Below are positions 1 through 8,706 of a stretch of DNA of 64,000 bases, piece after piece; position 1 is the stretch's first letter, and each line of letters begins with the position of its first letter. Location: positions 6,961-70,960 of the forward strand of contig CAJTVM010000003.1 in NCBI GenBank assembly GCA_910579595.1, in the 5' to 3' direction. The translations under genes were made by a program, and so were the position numbers. Source of the DNA: an uncultured Oscillospiraceae bacterium. Lineage in GTDB: Bacteria > Bacillota > Clostridia > Oscillospirales > Oscillospiraceae. The notes beneath the pieces were generated by a model. It was not told the origin of the DNA, ran no database searches, and saw nothing but the letters and a program-made list of their open reading frames with translations.

Positions 1-678
1 GTCGTTGCCGTACACCTTGTGGGACATATCGTTGTCCTTGAACGCCTGGAGGGCGGTTTTCAGCTCCTCCACCGTCTCGGGTACCGGCAGGTTCAGCTCG
101 TCCAGCCAGCGCTTGTTGATCATGGAGAACTGCTGAATGGCGTGGATGGAGATATCGTCCTCCGCGCCGATGGCCCCGGTGCCCATCATCTCGGCGGCGG
201 GCAGGCCGTAGATGCCGCCGTCATCCTGGATGATGGCCGCCCGGATGGCGGGGTTCTCCTCCAGAATCTTGTACAGGTTGGGCATAATCTCGGGGGTAAT
301 GTAGGGCGTCAGGTCCAGGAAGGTGCCGCCCCGCCCATACCGGGCCAGGTCGTAGTTGGAGAAGCCCACCGCCTGGAAGGCGTCGGGCAGGTCGCCGCCG
401 GTGATGCGGATGTTCACCTGCTCGCCCAGAGAGTCGCTCATAACCTCCCAGTTGATGCTGATGTCCGCCGCCTCCATCATCTCCTGGAGGACGGGGTTGT
501 CGTCGTAGCCGGAGGACAGCGCGGAGATGCCGCTGACCACATGGAACTCGGTCTGCTCGGTGCTCATGTTGACCTCGCCGTTGTTGACGCTGCCCACCTT
601 GCCCAGGCCGCAGCCGGACAGCAGGCCCAGGCCCAACGCCGCGCACAGAACGCCGGAAACTAATTTCTTCCCATTCAT
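1..678 (-). CDS. Sugar ABC transporter substrate-binding lipoprotein (3' end outside window)
   Basis: The reading frame starts with ATG at 676-678 and runs off the left edge, giving 226 residues of a longer protein (the family is usually about 500). The N-terminus is a lipoprotein signal: a short basic stretch, a hydrophobic core and the lipobox LLSGCG. The mature part has the look of family 1 extracellular solute-binding proteins that partner LplB/YtcP permeases, including the stretch ITGGDLPDAF. It should sit on the outer face of the membrane and deliver an oligosaccharide to the two permeases encoded just upstream in the same direction. The sugar cannot be read from the sequence. Confidence 0.88.
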   Translation of the reverse strand, partial: MNGKKLVSGVLCAALGLGLLSGCGLGKVGSVNNGEVNMSTEQTEFHVVSGISALSSGYDDNPVLQEMMEAADISINWEVMSDSLGEQVNIRITGGDLPDAFQAVGFSNYDLARYGRGGTFLDLTPYITPEIMPNLYKILEENPAIRAAIIQDDGGIYGLPAAEMMGTGAIGAEDDISIHAIQQFSMINKRWLDELNLPVPETVEELKTALQAFKDNDMSHKVYGND

Positions 679-695
679 TTTCACGCGCTCCTTTC

Positions 696-1586
696 TTAGC
701 CTTTCACGGCGCCAGCCATAAAGCCCTTCTCGAAATACTTCTGAACGAAGGGGTAGGCGATGAGCATGGGCAGGGCCGCCACGATCATGGAGCTGAATTT
801 GATCATCTCGGTGAGCTTGTTCAGTTCGGCGAAGCCGCCCTCAATCATGCCCGCCTGCTCGGTGGACGCGGAGCTCTTGATCAGGATGCCGCGCAGCACC
901 AGAGGCAGGGGCTGGCCCTTGCCGCCCAGGTAGATCATGGCGGTAAACCAATCGTTCCAGTAGGCCACCATAGCGAACACGGCCTGCACCGCCAGGATGG
1001 GCATGGACAGGGGGATGACCACACTGAGGAAGGTGCGGAATTTGGAGCAGCCGTCGATGGACGACGCTTCAATCAGATCCCGGGGGATGCTGTTCTGGAA
1101 GTAGTTGCGCACGATAATCATATTGCCCACCGCCACGCCGCCGGGGAGAAACAGGGACCACATACTGCCAATCAGGTGGGTCTGCTTGACAATCAGGTAG
1201 GTGGGGATCATGCCGCCGCCGAAGTACATGGTGATGATGAAAAAGATATTGAAGAACTTCCGTCCCGGCAAATCCTTCTGGGCCAGGGGGTAGGCGGTGA
1301 TGTACAGCATCACCACGGAGAAAATGGTGCCGATGACGGTGTACTTCACAGAGTTGAGGAAGCCAGGCATGATCTTCGGGTCGGCAAACACCGCCTTATA
1401 GCCGTCCAGGGTAAAGCCGCTGGGCAGCAGGAACGTTTTGCCCGCGTACACGTCATAGGGGTTTGAGAAGGAGGCGATGAGCACATAGTACAGCGGATAG
1501 GCCACGATGAGCAGCACCACCGCGCAGATGGCCACCAGGATGATATCGCTGGTTCTATCGGACACGCCTTTTGCTTTTTTGTTCAT
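696..1586 (-). CDS. Carbohydrate ABC transporter permease, YtcP/LplC type
   Basis: This 296-residue inner-membrane permease has about six hydrophobic helices. The cytoplasmic EAA loop that docks the ATPase is visible as EASSIDGCSKFRTFLSVVIP near residue 190. Length and the GFMAGAVKG C-terminus match the YtcP/LplC branch of the MalG-like family. A strong ribosome-binding site (AAGGGGGTG) precedes the ATG at 1584-1586. It lies between the LplB-type permease (12 bp gap) and the binding protein (17 bp gap), forming one operon. No ATPase gene is present locally. Confidence 0.93.
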   Translation of the reverse strand: MNKKAKGVSDRTSDIILVAICAVVLLIVAYPLYYVLIASFSNPYDVYAGKTFLLPSGFTLDGYKAVFADPKIMPGFLNSVKYTVIGTIFSVVMLYITAYPLAQKDLPGRKFFNIFFIITMYFGGGMIPTYLIVKQTHLIGSMWSLFLPGGVAVGNMIIVRNYFQNSIPRDLIEASSIDGCSKFRTFLSVVIPLSMPILAVQAVFAMVAYWNDWFTAMIYLGGKGQPLPLVLRGILIKSSASTEQAGMIEGGFAELNKLTEMIKFSSMIVAALPMLIAYPFVQKYFEKGFMAGAVKG

Positions 1587-1598
1587 GTGCCCACCCCC

Positions 1599-2570
1599 TT
1601 AAACGAACTCAACGTCCGAGGCTTTGGACGCGATTTTGTTGACTACCAGCAGCAGTATAATGTTGACCGCCGTATTGAACAAACCGACCGCCGTGGAATA
1701 GCTGTACTTGGCCTGTTCAATGCCCTGCTGGTAGACGTAGACAGCAATGACGTCCGACGTGGCCTTGTTCAGGTCGGTCTGGAGCAGCCACACCTTTTCA
1801 AAGCCCACGTTCATCAATCCGCCCGCCGCCATAATCAGGTTCAGGACGGCCATGGGCAGCAGCTCGGGCAAGTCGATGTTCCAGATCCGCTGGAACACGG
1901 ACGCGCCGTCCACCTTGGCGGCCTCGTACAGGCCGGGATCCACGTTGGCCAGGGTGGCCAGGTAGATGATGCAGCCCCAGCCCGCGTCCTGCCAGATGCC
2001 GGAGGCGATGTAAATGGTGCGGAAGGCGCCGGACTGGGTGAGAAAATCAATTTGGGTGCCCAGGATCAGGTTCAGCAGGCCGCCGGTGGGGCTGAGGAAA
2101 ATGCGGATCATACCGCAGATGATCATGGTGGAGATGAAGTGGGGGGCGTAAAGCACGGTCTGCACCACCCGCTTGAACTTGGCAAAGCGCAGCTGGTTGA
2201 TAACGAGGGACAGGATAATCGGAATCGGGAAGCTCCACAGCAGGCTGAACAGGCTGATAAGCACCGTATTCTTGATCATCCGGAAGCAGGTGGGGGCGCT
2301 GAAGAACCGCTTGAACCAGTCCAGGCCCACCCATTTGCTCTCCAGGAAGCCCAGGTTGGGGTCAAAGTCCCGGAAGGCGATCTGGATGCCGTACATGGGG
2401 ATGTACTTGTACACCACCGTCAGCACCACAGGGATCAGCAGCAGGGCGTACAGCTGCCAGTTGTCCAGAATGCGCTGGCCCAGGGGCCGGTTTACAGCCC
2501 GGCGCGCCAGCGCCGCGGATCCGGAAGCCGAGATGCGCCGGCCGGGTCCGCTGTTGCTTTGTTTACTCAT
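1599..2570 (-). CDS. Carbohydrate ABC transporter permease, LplB type
   Basis: This 323-residue protein begins with a basic cytoplasmic tail followed by about six membrane helices. The EAA loop reads EAAKVDGASVFQRIWNIDLP and is typical of LplB/MalF-like permeases. It forms the heterodimeric channel with the YtcP-type permease encoded next. As the first gene of the importer operon it follows a well-formed sigma-A promoter at 2691-2719. The start ATG at 2568-2570 is preceded by a purine-rich GGGAGAGTGAG. The divergent LacI gene is the likely regulator. Confidence 0.93.
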   Translation of the reverse strand: MSKQSNSGPGRRISASGSAALARRAVNRPLGQRILDNWQLYALLLIPVVLTVVYKYIPMYGIQIAFRDFDPNLGFLESKWVGLDWFKRFFSAPTCFRMIKNTVLISLFSLLWSFPIPIILSLVINQLRFAKFKRVVQTVLYAPHFISTMIICGMIRIFLSPTGGLLNLILGTQIDFLTQSGAFRTIYIASGIWQDAGWGCIIYLATLANVDPGLYEAAKVDGASVFQRIWNIDLPELLPMAVLNLIMAAGGLMNVGFEKVWLLQTDLNKATSDVIAVYVYQQGIEQAKYSYSTAVGLFNTAVNIILLLVVNKIASKASDVEFV

Positions 2571-2663
2571 TCACGCTCACTCTCCCTATAAAACTCGTTC
2601 TCCACATAATGTTTCACATCCCGGTTGGAACGGGGCTGCCCCATAGGCCATTCCAAGATTCGT

Positions 2664-2719
2664 ATGAAACGTTATTTGGATGTTACAACCATGATAGCAA
2701 AATATCGATCTGCTGTCAA
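2664..2719 (-). promoter_or_regulatory. Promoter and candidate LacI operator of the sugar importer operon
   Basis: On the minus strand a TTGACA box (2714-2719) and a TATCAT box (2691-2696) are separated by exactly 17 bp. Just downstream of the -10 box, at 2665-2677, lies TGAAACGTTATTT, resembling a LacI-family site with one degraded half. A repressor bound there would block initiation. The assignment to the neighbouring LacI protein is inference. Confidence 0.7.
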
Positions 2720-2775
2720 GACCATTCCCCCGTAAAATTGGGCGTTTGGCCCAACTTTGTAAGATGTGCTCAATA

Positions 2776-2791
2776 AAAAGTGTACACTTTT
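2776..2791. promoter_or_regulatory. Perfect 16-bp palindrome in the divergent control region
   Basis: AAAAGTGTACACTTTT is a perfect inverted repeat lying between the two divergent promoters. It does not match the TGAAA-type sites nearby and could be the operator of a second regulator. No function is proven. Confidence 0.45.
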
Positions 2792-2814
2792 GTGGAAAAC
2801 AGATAAAGATATCG

Positions 2815-2926
2815 TTTCATGAAAAAACGGTGAAATTTCTCTTTACAGACGGCGTGCCAATCTGCTATGATAGGGAACAGAAACGAGGCCCGGGACATGG
2901 ACGCCGCGTTTCTGTGAAATGTTTCA
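2815..2926 (+). promoter_or_regulatory. lacI-type gene promoter with two TGAAA/TTTCA operators
   Basis: A TTTACA box (2842-2847) and a TATGAT box (2866-2871) with an 18-bp spacer form a reasonable sigma-A promoter. Two inverted repeats flank it: TTTCATGAAA at 2815-2824 and TGAAATGTTTCA at 2915-2926. Both share TGAAA/TTTCA half-sites with the sequence near the importer promoter, which fits autoregulation by the LacI protein. Confidence 0.6.
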
Positions 2927-2944
2927 TGCAGGGGGGAGTACAAA

Positions 2945-3925
2945 ATGAAAGGGACCATGCCCACCATGAAGGACGTTGCTCAGGAGGCCGGCGTCGCTTT
3001 GGGGACGGTGTCTAAGGTGTTCAACGGCCTGCCGGTGGGGGAACGCTACCGCGTCAAGGTAGAGGCGGCCGCCAAAAAGCTGGGCTATCAGGTGAACCAG
3101 TACGCCCGGGGGCTGCGCGCGGGCAAGACCTTTACCGTGGCCCTCATCGTACCTGGGCTGGACCACCCGTTTTTCGCCGCCCTGGCCCAGCATACCTGCA
3201 CCGCCCTGGCCCAGCGCGGCCACCGTATGCTGGTGTACGTCACCGCCTCCCGCCCGGACATCGAGCAGAGCTGCATCAACATGGTGCGCCAGAACAAGGT
3301 GGACGGCATCATCGGCCTGACCTATAACCCCCTGGAACTGGACGAATCCGTGCCTTTCGTCAGCATTGACCGCGTCCTGGGGCCCAACATCCCCTGCGTA
3401 GCGGCGGACAACTTCGGCGGCGGGCGGGCCGCGGCGGAAAAGCTGATTGAGCTGGGCTGCCGCCGTCTGGCATTCTTCCGCACCGGCTCCGCCAGTCCCA
3501 GCGAGACGGACCGCCGGGGGGACGGTTTTGAAGCCGTGTGCCAGCGCCAGGGAATCCCCTGCCACTCCATCCGCCTCCAGGACGGCGATGGCATGAACGC
3601 GTTCAAGGAATTCATCCACGAGCATATGTCCGGGGGGCGCTCGGAAATCGACGGCATTTTCTGCTCCACAGACCTGCTCGCCTGGCGGATCCAGCACCTC
3701 CTGGCGGAGGAGGGCCTGCGGGTGCCGGAGGACGTGCAGATCATCGGCTTTGACGGCGTGCGCCGGTTCGGCGGCGAGAGCCTGTACTGCTCCACCATCG
3801 TTCAGCCCATCCAACGCATGGCGGAGACATCGGTGGATTTGCTGCTCAGCAAGGACCGTTCCAACATCCCGGCGCTGGTGTGCCTCCCGGTGAGCTATGC
3901 CCCCGGCGGCACCACAAAGGAATAG
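2945..3925 (+). CDS. LacI family transcriptional regulator
   Basis: This 326-residue regulator has an N-terminal LacI helix-turn-helix (TMKDVAQEAGVALGTVSKVF, residues 7-26) followed by a periplasmic-binding-protein-like sugar-sensing domain with typical LIVPGLDHPFF and IIGFDG segments. The ATG at 2945 is preceded by GGGGGGAG; an in-frame ATG at 2957 is an alternative. It is divergent from the sugar importer, and TGAAA-type inverted repeats lie in the shared control region. It probably represses the importer and itself until a sugar is bound. The effector is unknown. Confidence 0.93.
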   Translation: MKGTMPTMKDVAQEAGVALGTVSKVFNGLPVGERYRVKVEAAAKKLGYQVNQYARGLRAGKTFTVALIVPGLDHPFFAALAQHTCTALAQRGHRMLVYVTASRPDIEQSCINMVRQNKVDGIIGLTYNPLELDESVPFVSIDRVLGPNIPCVAADNFGGGRAAAEKLIELGCRRLAFFRTGSASPSETDRRGDGFEAVCQRQGIPCHSIRLQDGDGMNAFKEFIHEHMSGGRSEIDGIFCSTDLLAWRIQHLLAEEGLRVPEDVQIIGFDGVRRFGGESLYCSTIVQPIQRMAETSVDLLLSKDRSNIPALVCLPVSYAPGGTTKE

Positions 3926-3934
3926 GAGGCGGCT

Positions 3935-4654
3935 ATGGCAAGCGAGTATTTAAAGTGGAAATACCGGGACGTGAAGCCCCGGGAGACAAAAGAGCTCACC
4001 CCGGCGGAAAAGCGGAAAAACTGGTGGCACTACCACAAGTGGCACATCCTCACCGGCGTGGTGCTGGCCGCCGCGCTGGCCAGCCTGATCTGGCAGATGC
4101 TGGGCGTCGGCAAGGTGAAGCCTGACTACCAGTTCGCCTACGTGGGGACCACCGCCCTGCCGGAGGAAATGGTGGACGCGCTGGAAGCGGGGCTTGCCTC
4201 CCTTGGCGAGGATCTCAACGGCGATGGCGCGGCGGTGGTGGCCATCCGCCAATACCCCCTGTACAGCACGGATCCCACCACGGTGATCGCCGCCCAGACC
4301 CAGCTGATGTCGGATCTGACGGAATGCGAGAGCTTTTTCTTCCTGCTGGATGACCCGGAGCAGTTCCAGCTGAACTTCCAGTCCCTGGCCCGGGTGGACG
4401 GCTCCCTGCCGGAGGAGGGGGATACCTCCGCCGAGGGGACATACCTGCTGTGGAATCAGTGCCCCGCGCTGGCGGGGCTGGATCTGGGGCGCTACTCCTA
4501 CAGCATGCTGGGCGAGGAGATCTCCGGCGACTGCAACGAGCTGGCAGCCGGTCTGGCGGTGGCCCGGCGGGGCTTCTGGACCGGCAAATCCGTTTCCCAC
4601 CCCGAGGGGTGCGAGGCGCTGTGGGCAGCCATGACGGAAGGGGCGCCGTCATGA
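3935..4654 (+). CDS. Single-pass membrane protein of unknown function
   Basis: The 239-residue product has a charged cytoplasmic N-terminus of about 38 residues, one membrane helix (about 39-58) and an extracytoplasmic domain of about 180 residues. I do not recognise the domain. An aspartate-rich loop (EDLNGDGAA) resembles a calcium-binding turn but is too short to call. The gene starts 9 bp after the LacI gene and its stop overlaps the start of the lipoprotein gene (ATGA), so the three are probably co-transcribed and translationally coupled. A role next to sugar uptake is inferred only from position. Confidence 0.75.
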   Translation: MASEYLKWKYRDVKPRETKELTPAEKRKNWWHYHKWHILTGVVLAAALASLIWQMLGVGKVKPDYQFAYVGTTALPEEMVDALEAGLASLGEDLNGDGAAVVAIRQYPLYSTDPTTVIAAQTQLMSDLTECESFFFLLDDPEQFQLNFQSLARVDGSLPEEGDTSAEGTYLLWNQCPALAGLDLGRYSYSMLGEEISGDCNELAAGLAVARRGFWTGKSVSHPEGCEALWAAMTEGAPS

Positions 4655-5241
4655 GGAAGCGGATCATGTTATGGCTGTCGGCGGCGCTGTGCCTGTGCCT
4701 CGCGGGCTGCGCCATGCCCCCGCCGGAGCGGGCGGCGGATGGCGCGGCCTGGGGCGAGGACTGGATCACCGTCGGCGGCGTGCTGGGGGTGGACACCCCG
4801 GCGGAGCTCACGCCCCGGGAAAACAACGAGGCCCTGTCCGCCAACGGGATGTTTTACGCCACCTGGTCCATGGGCGAGGGCGAACCCTATACCAACGAGG
4901 ACGGGGAGGAAGCGGTGCTGTACGATGCTCAGATCTACGTCCTGCTGGCGGGCAGCTCCGACCCCCAGGACGCGCGGGACGCCGCAGCGGAATGGATGGA
5001 GCTGGCGGACAGCCGCTACGCCGTGGACGGGCGCGGGGAGCAGACCTGCGGCGGCCAGCCCTACACAGTGCTGACCTATTCATACAACTCCGGCACAAAC
5101 CCTTATGAAAAAGGGGCCTCCGCCTACGGGGTATACCGGAACTTCGCTGTCAACGTAGAGCTGTCCTGCCGGGAGGGCTTCCCGGGGGATCCGGTGGAGC
5201 TGCTGACAGAATTTTTGGAACATTGCCATTACGGCACATAA
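4651..5241 (+). CDS. Lipoprotein of unknown function
   Basis: The start is the ATG at 4651, which shares four bases with the previous stop. The 196-residue product begins with a lipoprotein signal (MRKRIMLWLS, hydrophobic core, lipobox CLAGC at about residues 17-21). The mature domain is acidic with alternating strands and a YTVLTYSYNSGTNPYEKG stretch; I cannot place it in a family. The overlap with the upstream membrane-protein gene suggests the two act together outside the membrane. Confidence 0.78.
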   Translation: MRKRIMLWLSAALCLCLAGCAMPPPERAADGAAWGEDWITVGGVLGVDTPAELTPRENNEALSANGMFYATWSMGEGEPYTNEDGEEAVLYDAQIYVLLAGSSDPQDARDAAAEWMELADSRYAVDGRGEQTCGGQPYTVLTYSYNSGTNPYEKGASAYGVYRNFAVNVELSCREGFPGDPVELLTEFLEHCHYGT

Positions 5242-5260
5242 TATAAGGAGGGGTAGCATC

Positions 5261-6010
5261 ATGGCGCTTTGGTTTCCGGAGGATCACGACTACGATGAAG
5301 ACGTGCGGCAGACGGGCTTCCGCCGCTACAAGCAGCTGATGTCCGTCCGTTTCGGCCAGTGGTGGAAGGTCAACCTGCTGACGCTGCTGGGCTTCCTTCC
5401 CCTGGCCGGGGGGATCTTTTACGCCGTTGCCGTGTCCAGCATCCTGGTGCTCTATCCCTGCGCCATCGTGGGCGGGATGATCGCGGGGCCTTTCCTGGCC
5501 GGGCTGTACGACGCCGTCCTCAGGGGAATGAGGGATGAACCCAGGCCCTGGTGGGACTGCTGGAAGCTGGCCTGGAAGCAGAACTGGAAGGGCGCGATGC
5601 TGCTGGGCGCGGTGATGGGCCTGCTGCTGGGGAGCTGCACCTTTATGGGGATGCTGTTCTGGTGGGCGCAGACCCCGCCCAGCCTGGGGACGGTGGCGCT
5701 GTACCTGTTCGCCCTGCTGCTTATCCTGGTCGCAAACACGCTGCTCTGGCCCCAGCTGGTGCTGTTCCGGCAGACGCCGGGCATCCGGCTGCGCAACGCC
5801 GTCCTGTTCCTGATCAAATACTTCTGGCGGGTGATGGGCGTGGGGCTGCTCCAGCTGGCCTACACGGCGGTGCTGGTGCTGTTCGCGCCGTGGTCGCTGT
5901 TCCTACTGCCCATCACCGGGCTGTGGTACATCATCTTCCTGTCCCAGTTCCTCCTCTACGAGCAGATGAACGGGGCTTTCCACATCGAAGCCGCCCGGCC
6001 GGAGGGATAG
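5261..6010 (+). CDS. YesL-like (DUF624-type) membrane protein
   Basis: This 249-residue protein has about five hydrophobic helices. The pattern of a helix ending in proline, a short GPFLAGLYDAVLR-type segment and a WWDCWKLAWKQNWKGA loop resembles the YesL/DUF624 family, often encoded beside carbohydrate ABC importers in Firmicutes. A GGAGG-type site precedes the ATG at 5261, 19 bp after the lipoprotein gene. It ends the run of genes behind lacI. The biochemical role of the family is not established, so only the family resemblance and context are claimed. Confidence 0.75.
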   Translation: MALWFPEDHDYDEDVRQTGFRRYKQLMSVRFGQWWKVNLLTLLGFLPLAGGIFYAVAVSSILVLYPCAIVGGMIAGPFLAGLYDAVLRGMRDEPRPWWDCWKLAWKQNWKGAMLLGAVMGLLLGSCTFMGMLFWWAQTPPSLGTVALYLFALLLILVANTLLWPQLVLFRQTPGIRLRNAVLFLIKYFWRVMGVGLLQLAYTAVLVLFAPWSLFLLPITGLWYIIFLSQFLLYEQMNGAFHIEAARPEG

Positions 6011-6152
6011 GCCCCGCCTGGCAGGCCCCCTGATAGGTCAGATTTTGTCAGGACTTGACAGTTATTGGGCGGAATGTTAAAATATTTTTGTATGTTTGTT
6101 TCTTTCATCCGTCCCGCCCATCAGCGGCAATCGAGAAAATGGAGGAAAAAGA

Positions 6153-8060
6153 ATGAAAACCTGTCCAAAATGCGGCCAAATGCTGGCTGACGACGCGAAA
6201 TTCTGCAACAGCTGCGGGGCTTCCCTCTTGTCCTCCGCCCAGCAGGCGGCGCAATTCTGTCCCAGCTGCGGCCAGAAACTGACCCAGGGCGCCGCGTTCT
6301 GCATCAGCTGCGGGGCTTCCACCGGCGGCGCGGGGATTCCCGTCACGCCCCAAACCGCCCAACCCAATCCCCAGTCCGGCGCGGGCTACCGGTATGGCGC
6401 CGTCCCCCCCGGCGGGCGGACCGGCGGCCCCCAGACGAACGTCTCCCCCGCCTACCGCTCGCCCCAGCCGGACACCTTCTGCCCCAGCTGCGGCGAGCGG
6501 ATTCCGGCGGGCAGCGCCTTCTGCCCCAACTGCCACGCGCCCCAGACCCCCGGCAAAAACGTCAAGGTGCAGCCCAAGTCCGGGAAATCCAAGGCGCCCC
6601 TCTTTGCCGGGATCGCGGTGGCCGTAGTCGCGCTGATCGCGGCGGGCGTGTTCCTGATCCCCAGCCTGTTCGGCTCCTCCCCTGAGGACACCTTCGTCTC
6701 CGCCCAGGAGGACATCTTCGTCGCCCCCCTGCTGTCCGCGATGGAGACGCATCTGGACACCTATGGCACCGGGAAGCTTTCCACCGACGTCACCCTCAGC
6801 GCCAGCGTTGACTCCCCCGAAATCAACCAGTACCTGTCCAACTCCTCCGTGGTGCTGAAGCTGGACATGGATCAGGACAGTCTGCTGGCCGGCGGCGATC
6901 TGATCCTCATGGGCAGCCCGATCTTCTCCGGCACCCTGACCTATGAGGACGGCAAGCTGGGCTTCTATCTGCCCGAACTGGATGACAACTACTACGTGAT
7001 GGATCTGTCCGCCCTGATGGCCTCCGCCGGCATTACCGGCATGGATCTGAGCAGCTTCCAGATGCCCAAGCTCTCCGGCAAGGAGGTCCGCGCTCTGGCG
7101 GAAGCCTACCTGGACATCATTTACTCCATGGCGACCAAGGACAACATCACGGTGGAGCAGCGGCAGAGCTACCGCCTGCCGGAACTGGGCGACTCCTACA
7201 CCGGCACGGTGTACACCTTCACCCCCACCGCCGCAGACGTACAGGCCGTGATGATCAAGCTGGCCGACCATCTGGAAAACGACAAGGATCTGCGCAGCCT
7301 GATTCTGAAACTGACGAGCTCGGGAGCCCTCCAGACCCTTATGACCGCCAATATGTCCTCCTACGGCTACGACTACGGTTTCGATCTGGAGTCCGAGCTG
7401 GACGAAAGCCTGCGGGAGCTGGCCATCCAGCTGCGGGAATCGGCACAGTACATCGACCTCTCCCAAGAGATAGGCTTCACCTGGAAGCTGTATATGGAGG
7501 GCAAAGAGGTGCGCATGGTGCGCCTTGAGAACAACTACGGCGAAGCCATGGTCTTTGAGCGCGCGGGCACGGCGTCCAAGGGCTGCTCCCAGATTTTTTA
7601 CGTGGAAGGCTATGGCACCCCCGCGTACCTGAAGAACGAATACACCAAAAGCGGCGATGTCTACGACGGCACATTCACCATCAACAGCGACTACGATGAA
7701 TCCATCAGCCTGAAGTACAAAGCGGACACCGGCAAGCACTCCGTGCTGGGCATCCCCTACGGCAGCTATAGCCTGTCCGTCCCCGGCGAGGACGTCGCCC
7801 TTTCCATGACGGTGTCGGAGGGCCGGAACGGCAGCACGGATCACGTTGTCACCATCCAGGACAACGGGTATGCCTTCGGCGGCGAATTCACCCGCATGGA
7901 TCTCACCATCAACACCACCGAAAAAAGCTCCGCGCAGAAGCCCAGCCGCCAGCCCACGGACATCACCTATTACAGCGAGGACGAGCTGAACCAGCTGATG
8001 TACTACCTGTCCTCCCAAATAGAATCCGCGCTCTATGACGTCATGTATGGGCTCTGGTAA
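6153..8060 (+). CDS. Triple zinc-ribbon single-pass membrane protein
   Basis: I chose the ATG at 6153 because GGAGG lies at 6141-6145 and the protein then opens with a zinc ribbon; the frame also extends upstream to 6096. The 635-residue product carries three short CxxC-CxxC ribbons, at about residues 4-23, 34-55 and 109-127, separated by a Gly/Pro-rich linker. One membrane helix (about 151-170) precedes a large extracytoplasmic region of about 460 residues with many beta-strand-like stretches and no recognised motif. Its 3' end overlaps the ABC ATPase gene, so it may be an accessory of that exporter. Confidence 0.82.
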   Translation: MKTCPKCGQMLADDAKFCNSCGASLLSSAQQAAQFCPSCGQKLTQGAAFCISCGASTGGAGIPVTPQTAQPNPQSGAGYRYGAVPPGGRTGGPQTNVSPAYRSPQPDTFCPSCGERIPAGSAFCPNCHAPQTPGKNVKVQPKSGKSKAPLFAGIAVAVVALIAAGVFLIPSLFGSSPEDTFVSAQEDIFVAPLLSAMETHLDTYGTGKLSTDVTLSASVDSPEINQYLSNSSVVLKLDMDQDSLLAGGDLILMGSPIFSGTLTYEDGKLGFYLPELDDNYYVMDLSALMASAGITGMDLSSFQMPKLSGKEVRALAEAYLDIIYSMATKDNITVEQRQSYRLPELGDSYTGTVYTFTPTAADVQAVMIKLADHLENDKDLRSLILKLTSSGALQTLMTANMSSYGYDYGFDLESELDESLRELAIQLRESAQYIDLSQEIGFTWKLYMEGKEVRMVRLENNYGEAMVFERAGTASKGCSQIFYVEGYGTPAYLKNEYTKSGDVYDGTFTINSDYDESISLKYKADTGKHSVLGIPYGSYSLSVPGEDVALSMTVSEGRNGSTDHVVTIQDNGYAFGGEFTRMDLTINTTEKSSAQKPSRQPTDITYYSEDELNQLMYYLSSQIESALYDVMYGLW

Positions 8061-8706
8061 TCCGACGCTGTGCGCCCTGACCGGGGTGGAAAAGCGCTAC
8101 GGCGGTACGACGGTTCTCGGGCCGGTAACCCTTTCCCTGTGCGCCGGGGATGTCCTGGGCATCCAGGGTCCCAACGGCGCCGGAAAAAGCACCCTTCTGG
8201 ATATTATGGCAGGCGTACTGGCCCCCGACCGGGGCCAGTGCGCCTATGCCGATCCCGCCCGGGGACGGATCAGCTACGTACCCCAGGAGCTGTCGCTGTA
8301 CAGCGCCCTGAGTGGGCTGGAAAACCTGCGGTTCTGGGGGCTGGCCAGCGGCTTGCCCGCCAAGGCGGCGGCGGTACGGGGGCGGTGGCTTCTGGAGCAG
8401 CTGGGGCTGTCGGACAAGGGGGTCCAGCCCGTGTCCGCCTATTCCGGCGGGATGAAACGGCGGCTGCACCTGGCCACGGCACTGATGGCCACCCCCGCCG
8501 TCCTGCTGCTGGACGAGCCTACCGTGGGGGCGGACGATGCCTCCGTGGGGCTGATTCTCGCCATGCTCCGCCGTCTGCGGGAAAAGGGCTGCGCCATCGC
8601 CATGACCAGCCACCACGCCGGTGAGCTGGAGCGGGTGTGCACCCGTCTCATAACCCTGGAGGGCGGCTGTCTTGTATCCGAGGTGAATGCGCCATGTCAG
8701 GATTGA
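8047..8706 (+). CDS. ABC transporter ATP-binding protein
   Basis: This is a 219-residue ATPase if the ATG at 8047 is used (8035 is an alternative). It has Walker A GPNGAGKST, a signature-like YSGGMKRR in place of LSGGQ, Walker B LLLDEP followed by TVGADD, and a switch histidine in TSHHAGE. It starts inside the zinc-ribbon gene and ends inside the permease gene, so the three are tightly coupled. With the tandem permease it should form an exporter of the ABC-2 class. The substrate is unknown. Confidence 0.92.
   Translation: MGSGNPTLCALTGVEKRYGGTTVLGPVTLSLCAGDVLGIQGPNGAGKSTLLDIMAGVLAPDRGQCAYADPARGRISYVPQELSLYSALSGLENLRFWGLASGLPAKAAAVRGRWLLEQLGLSDKGVQPVSAYSGGMKRRLHLATALMATPAVLLLDEPTVGADDASVGLILAMLRRLREKGCAIAMTSHHAGELERVCTRLITLEGGCLVSEVNAPCQD

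Noticed and set aside
19..663. Plus-strand frame of 214 codons opposite the binding-protein gene
   Set aside because: It is antisense to a clear lipoprotein gene, has no ribosome-binding site and shows the repetitive composition of a GC-rich shadow frame.
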